A program made the translations under genes and the position numbers. Positions 54,768 to 64,000 of a stretch of DNA of 64,000 bases are shown here, piece after piece (position 1 is the first letter of the stretch; each line of letters opens with the position of its first letter). The DNA is taken from contig NZ_JABVEC010000011.1 in assembly GCF_014323705.1 (NCBI RefSeq), positions 124,001 through 188,000 on the forward strand, written 5' to 3'. Source of the DNA: Actinomadura alba. GTDB lineage: Bacteria > Actinomycetota > Actinomycetes > Streptosporangiales > Streptosporangiaceae. The notes under the pieces were generated by a model, which was given only the letters and a program-made list of their open reading frames with translations, did no database searches and was not told where the DNA came from.

Positions 54768-55571
54768 TCAGCGGTCTCGCGCGTCGTGCCTTCGTCTGCC
54801 GCGCCTGACGCGGTGCCGGAGCACGAGGGAGAGGTAGGCGCCGAGCTCGATCGTGTAACGGCGCCACAGCCGGCGCGGCTCCCGGTAGAGACGGTAGAGC
54901 CAGCCGATCCGGAGTCTGAGGACCCAGCCCGGGTACCACTCCCGGCGCTCGGCGAGATGCTCGAAGTACGCGCCGCACGTGATGATCACCGGTACCTCGA
55001 GCCGGTCCCGATTCTCCGTGACGAAGATCTGCTGCAACGGCGTGCCCAGACCCACGTGCAGGATGTCCGGCTTCGCCTCGTTGATCTCGTCGACGAGGCG
55101 GTCGACGTCGGCCGGCGCGATTCGGCCGGACTCGTCCGCCCAGTGCCCGTGCTGGGTACCGGCGATCCGCAGCCCGGGGTACCAGTTCACGAGGTTCTCC
55201 GCCGCCGCGTCGGCCGTTCCTGGCGCGTTGCCGAACAGGAAGACCCGCCAGCCCTTCTCGGCCGGCATCCCGAAGAAGTCGTCGGTGAGGTCGTCGTTGG
55301 CCATCCGGGCCGGCAGCGGCGTGCCGAAGATCTTGGCCGCGAGCACCACGCCCCAGCCGTCGGCGAGGTTCAGATCGAAGGCGTTCATCAGTTCCCGCAG
55401 CGGGGCGTCGTGCTGTGCCGCCATCACGTAGTTGGGGTTGGCGAAGGTGACGGTGAGCTGCCGGCGGCTGAGGACCGCCTCCTCGAGGAAGTCGCGCAGC
55501 ATGCGGACGTCGGCCTTGCTGACCCCCACCCCCAGCACGTCCACGATCTCGTGCGGCCAGCCCTTGTCCAT
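54768..55571 (-). CDS. WecB/TagA/CpsF family glycosyltransferase
   Basis: 267-residue GT26 enzyme transferring a UDP-sugar (ManNAc or ManNAcA in known members) to a lipid-linked acceptor in cell-surface polymer or teichoic acid synthesis. Motifs: TFANPNYVMAA, LNLADGWGVVLAAK, RVFLFGNAPG, PDILHVGLGTPLQQIF. The C-terminal basic region (REPRRLWRRYTIELGAYLSL) is the membrane-binding tail typical of TagA-like enzymes. No other polymer genes are adjacent. The ATG at 55571 is used. Confidence 0.9.
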   Translation of the reverse strand: MDKGWPHEIVDVLGVGVSKADVRMLRDFLEEAVLSRRQLTVTFANPNYVMAAQHDAPLRELMNAFDLNLADGWGVVLAAKIFGTPLPARMANDDLTDDFFGMPAEKGWRVFLFGNAPGTADAAAENLVNWYPGLRIAGTQHGHWADESGRIAPADVDRLVDEINEAKPDILHVGLGTPLQQIFVTENRDRLEVPVIITCGAYFEHLAERREWYPGWVLRLRIGWLYRLYREPRRLWRRYTIELGAYLSLVLRHRVRRGRRRHDARDR

Positions 55572-55708
55572 ATGATCCCTCGCCTGTGAGCCTCGCCCCT
55601 GCGGACGCCGTCGGCCCGACGGAGCCTATCGAGAGCCGGGTCGCGGTGGCGGCGATGCCGGGAACTCACCGGCGCGGAGCGCGTCACCGGTTCACGGTCG
55701 TCGCCCGC

Positions 55709-55788
55709 CCGTCCGAAGTCAGGCCATCCGTCCGAGGTCAGACCGTCCGTCCCTGAGATCAGACCGCCCGTCCCTGAGATCAGACCAG
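55709..55788. repeat. four imperfect tandem repeats at the ppx 3' end
   Basis: Units of about 19-21 bases related to CCGTCCCTGAGATCAGACCG run head to tail. The two units nearest ppx are nearly identical and the two others carry GTCCGAAGTCAGG and GTCCGAGGTCAGA. The last unit overlaps the ppx stop codon, so the array probably grew by duplication of the gene's end. Confidence 0.6.
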
Positions 55789-56793
55789 CGACCAGGCGAT
55801 CCCATCAAGGATGTCGTGCTCGCTGACGACGACCGCGCCGAAACCGTACTCCCGCATGATCCGGTCGAGGATCAGCGCGCCCGCGCCGATGACGTCGACC
55901 CGGCCGGGATGCATGACGCCGATGGCGGCGCGCTCGTCGTGGGTCGAGCGCAGCAGCCGGCGGGTGACCTCGTGCACCTGCGCCGCGGTGATCCGGGACA
56001 GATGGATGCGGGCGGGGTCGTACTCGGGCAGGTCGAGCGCCATCCCGGCGACGGTGGTGACCGAGCCGGCCAGCCCGACGAGCGTGCGGGCCTGATCGAC
56101 CGGGACGACCTCGCGCACGGCGGCCAGTTGGGCGTCGATGTCGGCCACCGCGTCGGCGACCTGTTCGGGCGTGGGCGCACCCTGCGGGCCGATGGCGGCC
56201 GGATCGGTCCCGCGCCGCTCGGGGTCGCCGTCGCGCAGATGGCGCTCGGTCATCCGGACGCAGCCGATGTCGATCGATCGCGCCGCCTCGACCGACGAGG
56301 TGCCGAGGACGAACTCGGTGGACCCACCGCCGATGTCGACGACCAGGTACGGGCGTGCCGGGCGCAGCTCCACGAGGTCGCGGGTGGCCCCGACGAACGA
56401 CAGCTGCGCCTCTTCGTCGCCGCTGATCACCTCGGGCACGACCCCGAAGATCTCGACGACCCCGTTGACGAACTCGGCCTGGTTCCGCGCGTCACGGGTC
56501 GCGCTGGTGGCCACGACCCGCACCTTCTCGGCCCCGTGGGCATCGATCAGCTTGGCGTAGCCGCGCATGGCCGCGAACGTGCGCTCCAGCGCCTCGGGCG
56601 CGAGCATTCCGGTCCGGTCGACGCCCTGGCCCAGCCGGACGATCTCCATCCGGCGCTCGATGTCGGTGAGCCGCCCGTCACCGATGTCGGCGAGCAGCAG
56701 GCGCACCGAGTTGGTGCCGCAGTCGATCGCGGCTACACGCGTCACGTTCTCGGCCCGCTGCGCCGCGTCGGGGCGCGCCACCGGCTCGGTCAC
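55780..56793 (-). CDS. ppx: Ppx/GppA family exopolyphosphatase
   Basis: 337-residue actin-like ATPase-fold phosphatase hydrolysing terminal phosphates of polyphosphate or pppGpp. Phosphate-binding loops AAIDCGTNSVRLLLADI and VVDIGGGSTEFVLG, adenosine-like motif VGLAGSVTTVA, and the C-terminal GVMHPGRVDVIGAGALIL are visible. There is no HD domain, so it is the short type (Ppx1/2 of mycobacteria). The GTG at 56793 overlaps the DUF501 stop (GTGA) and is preceded by GGGAGG. Last gene of the eno-divIC-DUF501-ppx operon. Confidence 0.92.
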   Translation of the reverse strand: MTEPVARPDAAQRAENVTRVAAIDCGTNSVRLLLADIGDGRLTDIERRMEIVRLGQGVDRTGMLAPEALERTFAAMRGYAKLIDAHGAEKVRVVATSATRDARNQAEFVNGVVEIFGVVPEVISGDEEAQLSFVGATRDLVELRPARPYLVVDIGGGSTEFVLGTSSVEAARSIDIGCVRMTERHLRDGDPERRGTDPAAIGPQGAPTPEQVADAVADIDAQLAAVREVVPVDQARTLVGLAGSVTTVAGMALDLPEYDPARIHLSRITAAQVHEVTRRLLRSTHDERAAIGVMHPGRVDVIGAGALILDRIMREYGFGAVVVSEHDILDGIAWSLV

Positions 56794-57362
56794 TGGTCCT
56801 CCCGGGCAGCACGATTCTTGACAGCGGGCATGACAGTTCGCAAGCCTTGATCGTAGACGACGTCGCCGCCGCCCGCGCATGGACCGTTCCGCCACCATTC
56901 GGGCAGCGCATCGAGCGCCTCCCTGCCGAACGGATTGCTCCCCGGCACCGCCAGCTCGTGCGCTACGAGTGCGTGCAGGCACTTCACCCGCTCGGGCATG
57001 CCGCCGGCGCTCTGCGTGCCCGCGGCCAGTGGCTCGACGCCCTCGTGCCGGGCCACCTCGTCGCGCCGGCGCAGATAGTCCTCGTGCGCCGCGGCGTACT
57101 CCTCGGCGAGCTCCGCGTCGCTCGCGAGCCGCTCGGTCATCTCCCGCATGAGTCCGCCGGCCTCCAGGGTCCCGATGGCCGAGGCGGCCTTCGGGCAGGT
57201 CAGGTAGAACAACGTCGGGAACGGCGTGCCGTCCGGCAGCCGCGGCGCGGTCTCGATCACATCGGGCAGCCCGCACGGACACCGATGGGCGACCGCGCGC
57301 ACCCCCCGGGGTTCGCGGCCGAGTTGCTCCGCGACGGCCGCCACATCGCTTTCTTCGATCAA
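56790..57362 (-). CDS. DUF501 protein
   Basis: About 190 residues. A start at the TTG at 57362 is supported by AAGGGAG five bases upstream and gives the family length; the frame extends upstream across divIC. Conserved features: RCPCGLPDVIETAPRLPDGT, FPTLFYLTCPKAASAIGTLE, and VKCLHALVAHELA near the end, with three conserved cysteines. The function is unknown, but the gene is nearly always between divIC and ppx in actinobacteria, suggesting a shared process. Confidence 0.9.
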   Translation of the reverse strand: MIEESDVAAVAEQLGREPRGVRAVAHRCPCGLPDVIETAPRLPDGTPFPTLFYLTCPKAASAIGTLEAGGLMREMTERLASDAELAEEYAAAHEDYLRRRDEVARHEGVEPLAAGTQSAGGMPERVKCLHALVAHELAVPGSNPFGREALDALPEWWRNGPCAGGGDVVYDQGLRTVMPAVKNRAAREDQ

Positions 57363-57415
57363 GCCGGCTCCCTTTTCCAACCGCCGGTCAACGCGCTTGG
57401 GAAGAAGATCACTTC

Positions 57416-57850
57416 CTAGCGCCGGTCCGCCTCTTCGACGGATCGCCACAAGGTGGCGTACCACGGCGGTGTACGGCCGGCAGTATCTTGCCCACCCTGT
57501 TTTCCCGTGGCCCCGTTACCGTCGAGAACGACATAGCACTTCTCCCCTGGCATGCAGTAGTGCAGCCGGCGACGCGCCTCCCGCTTAATGTACGACTCGT
57601 CGCCCAGTCGCAGCTTACGAAGGGCCAGTTCTTCGACCTGCTGCTGCGCCACCCGTTCCTGGTGCCGCAGCTCGGCGATCTCACGCCGCTGCGCCACGTA
57701 CTCGCGGACCGGGTAGGCGAGGCTCAGCGCGATCGCGCACATGACGATGGCCAGGATGGCGGCACGACTCGTGAGATGGCCGCGGGCCTGCGTCCCGGCC
57801 GGTCGCTCATCGGCCGGCCGGGATGTCCTCTCGTCCGCACTGCCCGCCAT
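57416..57850 (-). CDS. divIC: septum formation initiator (DivIC/FtsB family)
   Basis: 144-residue bitopic division protein: a charged cytoplasmic N-terminus, one membrane helix (about 28-50, AAILAIVMCAIALSLAYPV), a coiled coil (about 52-85, with QQQVEELALRKLRLGDESY) and the conserved tail KREARRRLHYCMPGEKCYVVL. FtsB/DivIC proteins bridge early and late divisome components. It sits immediately downstream of eno with nine bases between them, the usual actinobacterial order. Confidence 0.93.
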   Translation of the reverse strand: MAGSADERTSRPADERPAGTQARGHLTSRAAILAIVMCAIALSLAYPVREYVAQRREIAELRHQERVAQQQVEELALRKLRLGDESYIKREARRRLHYCMPGEKCYVVLDGNGATGKQGGQDTAGRTPPWYATLWRSVEEADRR

Positions 57851-57859
57851 CGCGCGCCG

Positions 57860-59152
<1,293 letters not shown>

Positions 59153-59343
59153 CTAGTGCTCAAAGCTGGGATATTTCGTCCCCCTGAGCGTAGTGCCGCG
59201 CACCGAGGCCCGCCCAACTGGCACGCCGAAACGCCCCGCGCCGTGCGTTATCCAACCGTTCCCCCGTCGCGGCTTGACCGGAGGGCGTCGCCTATAGTCC
59301 ACTAAGCTGGCCAAACAGACTTGATTAGTAGGGAAGACACCAA

Positions 59344-60405
59344 ATGAAGCGCAGGATGAGATTGCGGCAGGTCGCCGCTGCCCTGGCCGTACTGACCGGT
59401 GCGGGAGCTCTCACCGCCTGTGGCAGCGACTCGGGTACGGACGGCTCCGGCGGTTCCGGCGGCTCTGAGATCAAGCTGGGCTATTTCCCGAACATCACCC
59501 ACGCCACCGCGCTCGTGGGCATCCAGAAGGGCTTCTTCACCAAGCAGCTGGGCAGCGGGGTCAAGCTCACGACCGCCACGTTCAACGCCGGCCCTTCCGC
59601 GACCGAGGCGCTCTTCTCCGGTGCCATCGACGCGACCTACATCGGCCCGAGCCCGGCCATCAACGCGTGGGCCAAGTCGCACGGCAAGGCCATCAAGATC
59701 ATCTCTGGGGCGGCGTCCGGTGGCGCCTCGCTCGTCGTCAACCCGTCGATCAAGAGCGTCGAGGACCTCCGGGGCAAGACGATCGCCACGCCGCAGCTCG
59801 GCAACACCCAGGACGTGGCCCTGCGCTACTACCTGAAGCAGAAGGGCCTGCGGACAGACAAGAACGGCGGTGGCGACGTCAAGGTCAGGCCGCAGGACAA
59901 CGCGGTCACGCTGCAGTCCTTCGCCCAGGGCGCCATCGACGGCGCATGGGTCCCCGAGCCGCACGCCTCCCGGCTGGTGCTCGAGAACAAGGGCAAGCGG
60001 CTGCTCAACGAGAACGACCTGTGGCCCGGCCGCAAGTTCGTGGTCACGCACCTCATCGTGCGGACGGAGTTCCTCAAGAGCCACCCCGACCTGGTGAAGA
60101 AGCTCGTCGCGGGATCGGTCGAGGCCAACGCGTTCATCAACTCCGATCCGGCCGGCGCGAAGAAGTCGGCGAACGCCCAACTCGCGGAGCTGAGCGGCAA
60201 GCCGCTCAAGGACGACGTGCTGGAGTCGTCGTTCAAGGAGATCGCCTTCACCGACGACCCGATCGCGTCGTCACTGCACGAAGGCGCCAAGCACGCGCAG
60301 GAGATCGGGCTCCTGGAGCCGGTCGACCTCGCCGGCATCTACGACCTCGGCCCTCTGAACGAGGTACTGAAGACTGAGGGGAAGAGCCCCGTGAGCGATT
60401 CATGA
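59344..60405 (+). CDS. ABC transporter substrate-binding lipoprotein (SsuA/TauA/NrtA type)
   Basis: 353-residue periplasmic-type binding protein anchored as a lipoprotein: lipobox LTAC (residues 23-26), a Gly/Ser-rich linker, then a NMT1/SsuA-like fold with LGYFPNITHATALVGIQKGFF, GAIDATYIGPSPAINAW and the domain-crossing GAWVPEPHASRLV. These families carry aliphatic sulfonates, taurine, nitrate or thiamine precursors. With sulfur genes elsewhere in the window a sulfonate substrate is favoured but not proven. AGGGAAG lies about eight bases before the ATG. Its stop overlaps the ATPase start. Confidence 0.9.
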   Translation: MKRRMRLRQVAAALAVLTGAGALTACGSDSGTDGSGGSGGSEIKLGYFPNITHATALVGIQKGFFTKQLGSGVKLTTATFNAGPSATEALFSGAIDATYIGPSPAINAWAKSHGKAIKIISGAASGGASLVVNPSIKSVEDLRGKTIATPQLGNTQDVALRYYLKQKGLRTDKNGGGDVKVRPQDNAVTLQSFAQGAIDGAWVPEPHASRLVLENKGKRLLNENDLWPGRKFVVTHLIVRTEFLKSHPDLVKKLVAGSVEANAFINSDPAGAKKSANAQLAELSGKPLKDDVLESSFKEIAFTDDPIASSLHEGAKHAQEIGLLEPVDLAGIYDLGPLNEVLKTEGKSPVSDS

Positions 60406-61223
60406 CACCGGCCCCCGATTCCGTCGCGGCCGCCGGCACCGGATCCCGCCACACGGGACGAGGGCTCCGCCTGGACGGGGTCTCCAAGGCGTTCGGCTCC
60501 GGCGCCACGGCACTGCTCGCCCTGGACAACGTGTCGCTGAACGTGGCGCCGGGCGAGTTCGTCTGCCTGCTCGGCGCCTCGGGCTGCGGGAAGAGCACGC
60601 TGCTCAACCTGGTCGCCGACCTCGACCGGCCCAGTGCGGGCGCGATCGACGTCGGCGGCGCCCGGGTGGCGCTGATGTTCCAGGAACCGGCGCTGTTCCC
60701 GTGGCTGACCGTCACCGGCAACATCGAGCTCGCCCTGCGCATGCGCGGGGTACCGCGTCAGGAGCGTCGGCAGCGGGCCGCGCAGCTGCTCGCCTCCGTG
60801 CACCTGGGCGGCTTCGAGCGGCGGCGGCCGCACCAGCTGTCCGGCGGCATGCGGCAGCGGGTGGCGCTCGCCCGCGCCCTCGCCCTCACCGTGGACGACG
60901 CGGACGCCTCCCGCGGCACCGTACTGCTCATGGACGAGCCGTTCGGCGCGCTCGACGCGATGACCCGCGACCTCCTGCACGACGAGATCGAGCGGATCTG
61001 GCGCGAGCGCGATCTCACCGTGCTGTTCGTGACGCACAACGTGCGCGAGGCGGTACGGCTGGGCGACCGGGTCGTCCTGCTGTCCAGTCGCCCGGGCCGG
61101 GTCGTCGAGGAGTTCCCCGTGACACTCGACCGCCCTCGGCGAATCGACTCCACCGAGGTCGCGACGCTGTCCGCCGCCATCACCGACCGACTGCGCGAGG
61201 AGGTCAGCCGCCATGGCGCCTGA
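60402..61223 (+). CDS. ABC transporter ATPase (SsuB/TauB type)
   Basis: 273-residue ATPase with Walker A GASGCGKST (about 64-72), Q-loop in MFQEPALFPW, signature LSGGMRQRVALARAL, Walker B VLLMDEPFGALD and H-loop VTHNV. The MFQEPALFPWLTV segment is typical of sulfonate/nitrate/taurine importers. Start ATG overlaps the binding-protein stop (ATGA), and its end overlaps the permease gene by eleven bases, so the three genes are tightly coupled. Confidence 0.95.
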   Translation: MTPAPDSVAAAGTGSRHTGRGLRLDGVSKAFGSGATALLALDNVSLNVAPGEFVCLLGASGCGKSTLLNLVADLDRPSAGAIDVGGARVALMFQEPALFPWLTVTGNIELALRMRGVPRQERRQRAAQLLASVHLGGFERRRPHQLSGGMRQRVALARALALTVDDADASRGTVLLMDEPFGALDAMTRDLLHDEIERIWRERDLTVLFVTHNVREAVRLGDRVVLLSSRPGRVVEEFPVTLDRPRRIDSTEVATLSAAITDRLREEVSRHGA

Positions 61224-62115
61224 GGCGATGACCACTGAGCCGAGGAAAGACACCGAGGACCTCGCGCCGGCGGTGAACCGGGAGCTCGCGGGGCTCGACG
61301 CCCTCGAGCTGACGGTGCGCTCGCGCCGCAATCCGATCGCCCGCCTCTGGTCGGCGGCCTGGCCGGTGCTGGCGGCGGTCGGGATCGCGCTGGCCCTCTG
61401 GCAGCTGGTCGTCCTGAGCGGGTGGAAGGAGTCGTGGGTCCTGCCGGGGCCCGCCGACGTGCTGCCCGAGCTCTGGAACTCGGTGACGAGCGGCTCCTTC
61501 TGGGGTGCCGTCGGCCTGACCATGCAGCGCGCCGTCATCGGCTTCGCCGTGTCGGTACTCGTCGGCACGGTCCTCGGGCTGGCGGTGTCCAGGTTCGGCG
61601 TGCTCCGCCGGGCGTTCGGATCCCTGATCACCGGCCTGCAGACCATGCCGTCCATCGCGTGGTTCCCGCTCGCCATCCTGCTGTTCCAGCTGAGCGAGAG
61701 CGCGATCCTGTTCGTGGTGGTGCTGGGGGCGGCGCCGTCCATCGCGAACGGTCTCATCGCGGGCGTGGACTATCTGCCGCCGATCCTGCTGCGGGCCGGG
61801 AAGGTCATGGGCCTTCGCGGGTTGTCGCAGTACCGGCATCTGATCCTGCCGGCGTCGCTGCCCGCCTTCGTGGCCGGGCTCAAGCAGGGCTGGGCGTTCG
61901 CCTGGCGCAGCCTGATGGCCGGTGAGCTGCTCGTGCAGATCGGGACCACGTCGTCGGTGGGCCGGCTGCTCTCGGACTCCCGGGAGCTCAGCGACACGGC
62001 GGCGATGATCTCGGTCATGCTCGTCATCCTGGTCATCGGCATCGTCATCGACCAGCTCTTCGGCCTGGCCGACCGTACCCTGCGCAACCGGTGGGGCCTG
62101 AACGCCGCCGACTGA
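61213..62115 (+). CDS. ABC transporter permease (SsuC/TauC type)
   Basis: 300-residue inner membrane permease with about six helices in a BPD_transp_1 domain (about 115-290) after an unusually long cytoplasmic N-terminus (about 50 residues). The EAA-type cytoplasmic loop is visible as AGKVMGLRGLSQYRHLILPASLPAFVAGLKQGW. Third gene of the importer operon, overlapping the ATPase gene by eleven bases. It is convergent with the PBP gene. Confidence 0.94.
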   Translation: MAPEAMTTEPRKDTEDLAPAVNRELAGLDALELTVRSRRNPIARLWSAAWPVLAAVGIALALWQLVVLSGWKESWVLPGPADVLPELWNSVTSGSFWGAVGLTMQRAVIGFAVSVLVGTVLGLAVSRFGVLRRAFGSLITGLQTMPSIAWFPLAILLFQLSESAILFVVVLGAAPSIANGLIAGVDYLPPILLRAGKVMGLRGLSQYRHLILPASLPAFVAGLKQGWAFAWRSLMAGELLVQIGTTSSVGRLLSDSRELSDTAAMISVMLVILVIGIVIDQLFGLADRTLRNRWGLNAAD

Positions 62116-62210
62116 ACGCCACCACCGACCGAACCGCACCGACCGAACGGCACCGACTGACCCCCGCACCCCGGCCGCGATCGGCGGCGGTACGGCCCGA
62201 CGCCGCCGGA

Positions 62211-64000
62211 TCAGCCGGGGAACGGGGGGAAGGTCGGCTCGGGCCCGGGATCGGGCTCGCCGCCGGGCCCAGGATCGCGTTCGGGCTTGCCCTTGCTGAC
62301 GTAGAGGGTGACCACGGTGCCCGGCTCGACCGTCGAACGCGGGCCCGGCGCCATGTCGGCGATCGTGCCGGCCTTGTACTTCTCCGAGGTCACCGGCTTC
62401 GGCCCCATCCGGACCTTGAACCCGGCCGCCTCCAGCCGCTTGATCGCCTCGGCCGGCTTGAGCCCGCGCACATCCGGGACCTGGACGGCGTCCTCGCCGG
62501 AGCCCTTCCTGAAGTACTGCGACGGCGGCCGGTGGAACCCCCGGGCGGGCCGGCCCTTCAGAGCCTCGACCATGGTGTCGCGCCAGATCGGCGCGGGAAT
62601 GGTCGCGCCGTAGACCGGGCCGTAGCAGCGGCCGTCCATGCACAGGCCGTCCATCGGGTGGGCGTAGCCGCCCCGCGGGTCGCCGACCCAGACCGCCGCG
62701 GCCAGATCCGGCGTGTAGCCCGCGAACCAGGCGGCCGAGAAGTTGTCCACGGTGCCGGTCTTGCCGCCGGCGGGCCGGCCGATGGCCATGCCGCGCGCCG
62801 TGCCGTCGGTGAGCACGCCGCGCAGCACATGGTTGACGGCGTCGGCGACGCCCTGGCGCATGACCTGCTTGCAGTCGGCTTTCGGTACCTCCAGCACCCG
62901 CCCGGACGCGTCCGTCATCTTTTTGATCGCTATCGGCTCGCAGTACCGGCCGCGTGCGCCGAAGGCCGCGTAGGCCGCCGCCATGCGCACGGGTGAGACC
63001 GTGTTGAAGCCGAGGGTGAACGACGGGAACTGCTCGAGGGCCGCGCCGCTCGCCTGCCGCATGCCGAGCCGCTCCGCCATCTCGGCGGTGTCGCAGAGCC
63101 CGACCTTCTTCTGCAGGGCGAGGAAGTACGTGTTCACCGAGTGGTGGGTACCGGTGAGCAGCGAGAAGCTCCGGCCGCCCTCGCCGTCGGCGGAGTTGCG
63201 CAGCATCTTGGTGTCGCCGACCCGCTCGCCCTCGCAGTTGCGGTAACCCGTGGGCTGGAACCGGCGCGGCGCCATCAGCCGCTCGCCGAACGGCATGTTC
63301 TCCTCGAGCGCCGCGGCGAGGGTGAACACCTTGAAGGTCGAGCCGGCCTGCATGCCGATGCTTGCGCCGTGGGAGGCGTCAGCGGCGAAGTTGATCCAGG
63401 TCTTGCCACGCTCCTTGTCCGGCCCGAGCCGGCGGTCCACGGCCATGCCCTTGATCTCACCGGTGCCCGGCTCGATGAGCGCCTCGGCCGCCGCCTTGCC
63501 CGCCGAGTTCTTCACCGGGACCCTGCGGTCGAGCGCGCGCTGCGCGGCCCGCTGCACCTTCCAGTCCAGGGTGGTGCGGATGGTGAGGCCTCCGGTCTGC
63601 AGCAGCCTGCGCCGATCCTCGACCGTCGCCCCGAACACCGGGTTCCCGAGCATCTCCCGCTGCACGTAGTCGCAGAAGAACGGTGCCTTGCTCGTCACGC
63701 ATCCGTTCTCGGTTCGCTTGACCCGCAGTCCCAGCGACCGCCGCTTGGCGGCGTCGGTCTCGGTCCGCCCGACCCAGCCGAGCTCGGCGAGCCGGGACAG
63801 CACGACGTCGCGCCGCGCACGCGCCGCCTTGGGATGCAGCCGGGGGTTGTAGGCGTGCGGGTAGCGGACCAGCCCGGCGAGCGTGGCGGCCTCATGGAGG
63901 TGGAGCCTGGCGGCACCCTTGGAGAAGTAGTGCCGGGCCGCCGCCTCGATGCCGTACGCCCCGTCGCCGAAGTAGGCGATGTTGAGGTAGCTCTGCAGGA
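62211..64000 (-). CDS. bifunctional penicillin-binding protein 1 (partial, 5' end beyond the window)
   Basis: At least 596 residues of a class A PBP; the start codon lies beyond 64000. The visible part begins at the end of the GT51 glycosyltransferase domain (LQSYLNIAYFGDGAYGIEAA). It continues through the transpeptidase domain with STFK (serine nucleophile), SVN and KTGT motifs, then a single PASTA domain (VPDVRGLKPAEAIKRLEAAG) and a Pro/Gly/Glu-rich tail. It polymerises and crosslinks peptidoglycan outside the membrane. The PASTA repeat often senses muropeptides or beta-lactams. No defect was seen. Confidence 0.93.
   Translation of the reverse strand, partial: LQSYLNIAYFGDGAYGIEAAARHYFSKGAARLHLHEAATLAGLVRYPHAYNPRLHPKAARARRDVVLSRLAELGWVGRTETDAAKRRSLGLRVKRTENGCVTSKAPFFCDYVQREMLGNPVFGATVEDRRRLLQTGGLTIRTTLDWKVQRAAQRALDRRVPVKNSAGKAAAEALIEPGTGEIKGMAVDRRLGPDKERGKTWINFAADASHGASIGMQAGSTFKVFTLAAALEENMPFGERLMAPRRFQPTGYRNCEGERVGDTKMLRNSADGEGGRSFSLLTGTHHSVNTYFLALQKKVGLCDTAEMAERLGMRQASGAALEQFPSFTLGFNTVSPVRMAAAYAAFGARGRYCEPIAIKKMTDASGRVLEVPKADCKQVMRQGVADAVNHVLRGVLTDGTARGMAIGRPAGGKTGTVDNFSAAWFAGYTPDLAAAVWVGDPRGGYAHPMDGLCMDGRCYGPVYGATIPAPIWRDTMVEALKGRPARGFHRPPSQYFRKGSGEDAVQVPDVRGLKPAEAIKRLEAAGFKVRMGPKPVTSEKYKAGTIADMAPGPRSTVEPGTVVTLYVSKGKPERDPGPGGEPDPGPEPTFPPFPG

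Noticed and set aside
59273-59297. TTGACC and TATAGT upstream of the SsuA-like gene as a housekeeping promoter
   Set aside because: The spacing is only 13 bases, too short for a standard sigma-70-type promoter; the real promoter probably uses other elements.
62116-62170. Short direct repeats CACCGACCGAAC after the ABC permease gene
   Set aside because: Imperfect, very short and in low-complexity GC-rich intergenic DNA; nothing indicates function.

Overview
The window is very GC-rich, densely coded on both strands and uses many GTG and TTG starts, which points to a filamentous actinomycete. A mycothiol S-conjugate amidase gene (mca) restricts it to Actinomycetota. Gene content (paired M1 peptidases, FIST/MoxR/VWA cluster, HAAS-domain proteins, TnpB insertion) suggests Streptosporangiales, but that rank is my inference. 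Many neighbourhoods match, from memory, the Mycobacterium tuberculosis Rv1022-Rv1098 stretch: eno-divIC-DUF501-ppx, cbs/metB, SGNH hydrolase plus thiolase, greA-DUF4307-mca, DUF255, short-chain uppS, phoH2 and fumC. Most of the window is therefore chromosomal core.

Layout. 0-6.2 kb: ABC-2 exporter pair, MFS permease, small conserved gene, and a MocR-type regulator divergent from an EamA transporter across a repeat-rich operator. 6.3-12.4 kb: class I (Fe-S) and class II fumarases enclosing two divergent membrane Ser/Thr kinases. 12.4-18.1 kb: cell-envelope block (SLT transglycosylase, PhoH2, cis-prenyl transferase, NlpC/P60 hydrolase) plus a small possible DNA-binding protein with an AT-rich operator. 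18.3-22.5 kb: DUF255 thioredoxin-like gene and a GH16-like secreted protein, separated by a solo TnpB element. 22.6-28.6 kb: RNase Z, a small conflict-system-like protein, GreA, DUF4307, Mca, an Lrp regulator and 4-HPP dioxygenase. 28.7-34.3 kb: two tandem secreted M1 metallopeptidases, threonine dehydratase, ROK kinase. 34.3-39 kb: FIST sensor protein divergent from a MoxR/VWA pair. 39-46 kb: secreted esterase, MetB, an MMPL exporter and CBS. 46.2-49.9 kb: SGNH hydrolase, thiolase, DUF4287, Bax-inhibitor-like protein. 49.9-52.4 kb: an atypical tRNA with anticodon UAA, a CFA-synthase-like methyltransferase and the frameshifted tail of an NDH-2 gene; this is the most degraded part. 52.4-64 kb: UdgB, PadR/HAAS pair, WecB-type glycosyltransferase, ppx-DUF501-divIC-eno, a sulfonate/taurine/nitrate-type ABC operon, and a PBP1-type penicillin-binding protein cut by the right edge.

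How the genes fit together. Several modules touch sulfur and thiol chemistry (cbs, metB, the SsuABC-like importer, mca with a candidate SigR promoter). Others concern peptidoglycan and division (SLT, NlpC/P60, prenyl transferase, DivIC, PBP). The observations most worth a second look are the exact insertion point of the TnpB element, which appears to have split a translationally coupled gene pair; the tRNA with a UAA anticodon but no long variable arm; the repeat architecture upstream of the MocR-regulated transporter; and the AT-rich palindromes in front of the gene at 16.2-16.7 kb. No CRISPR array, rRNA or prophage was seen.
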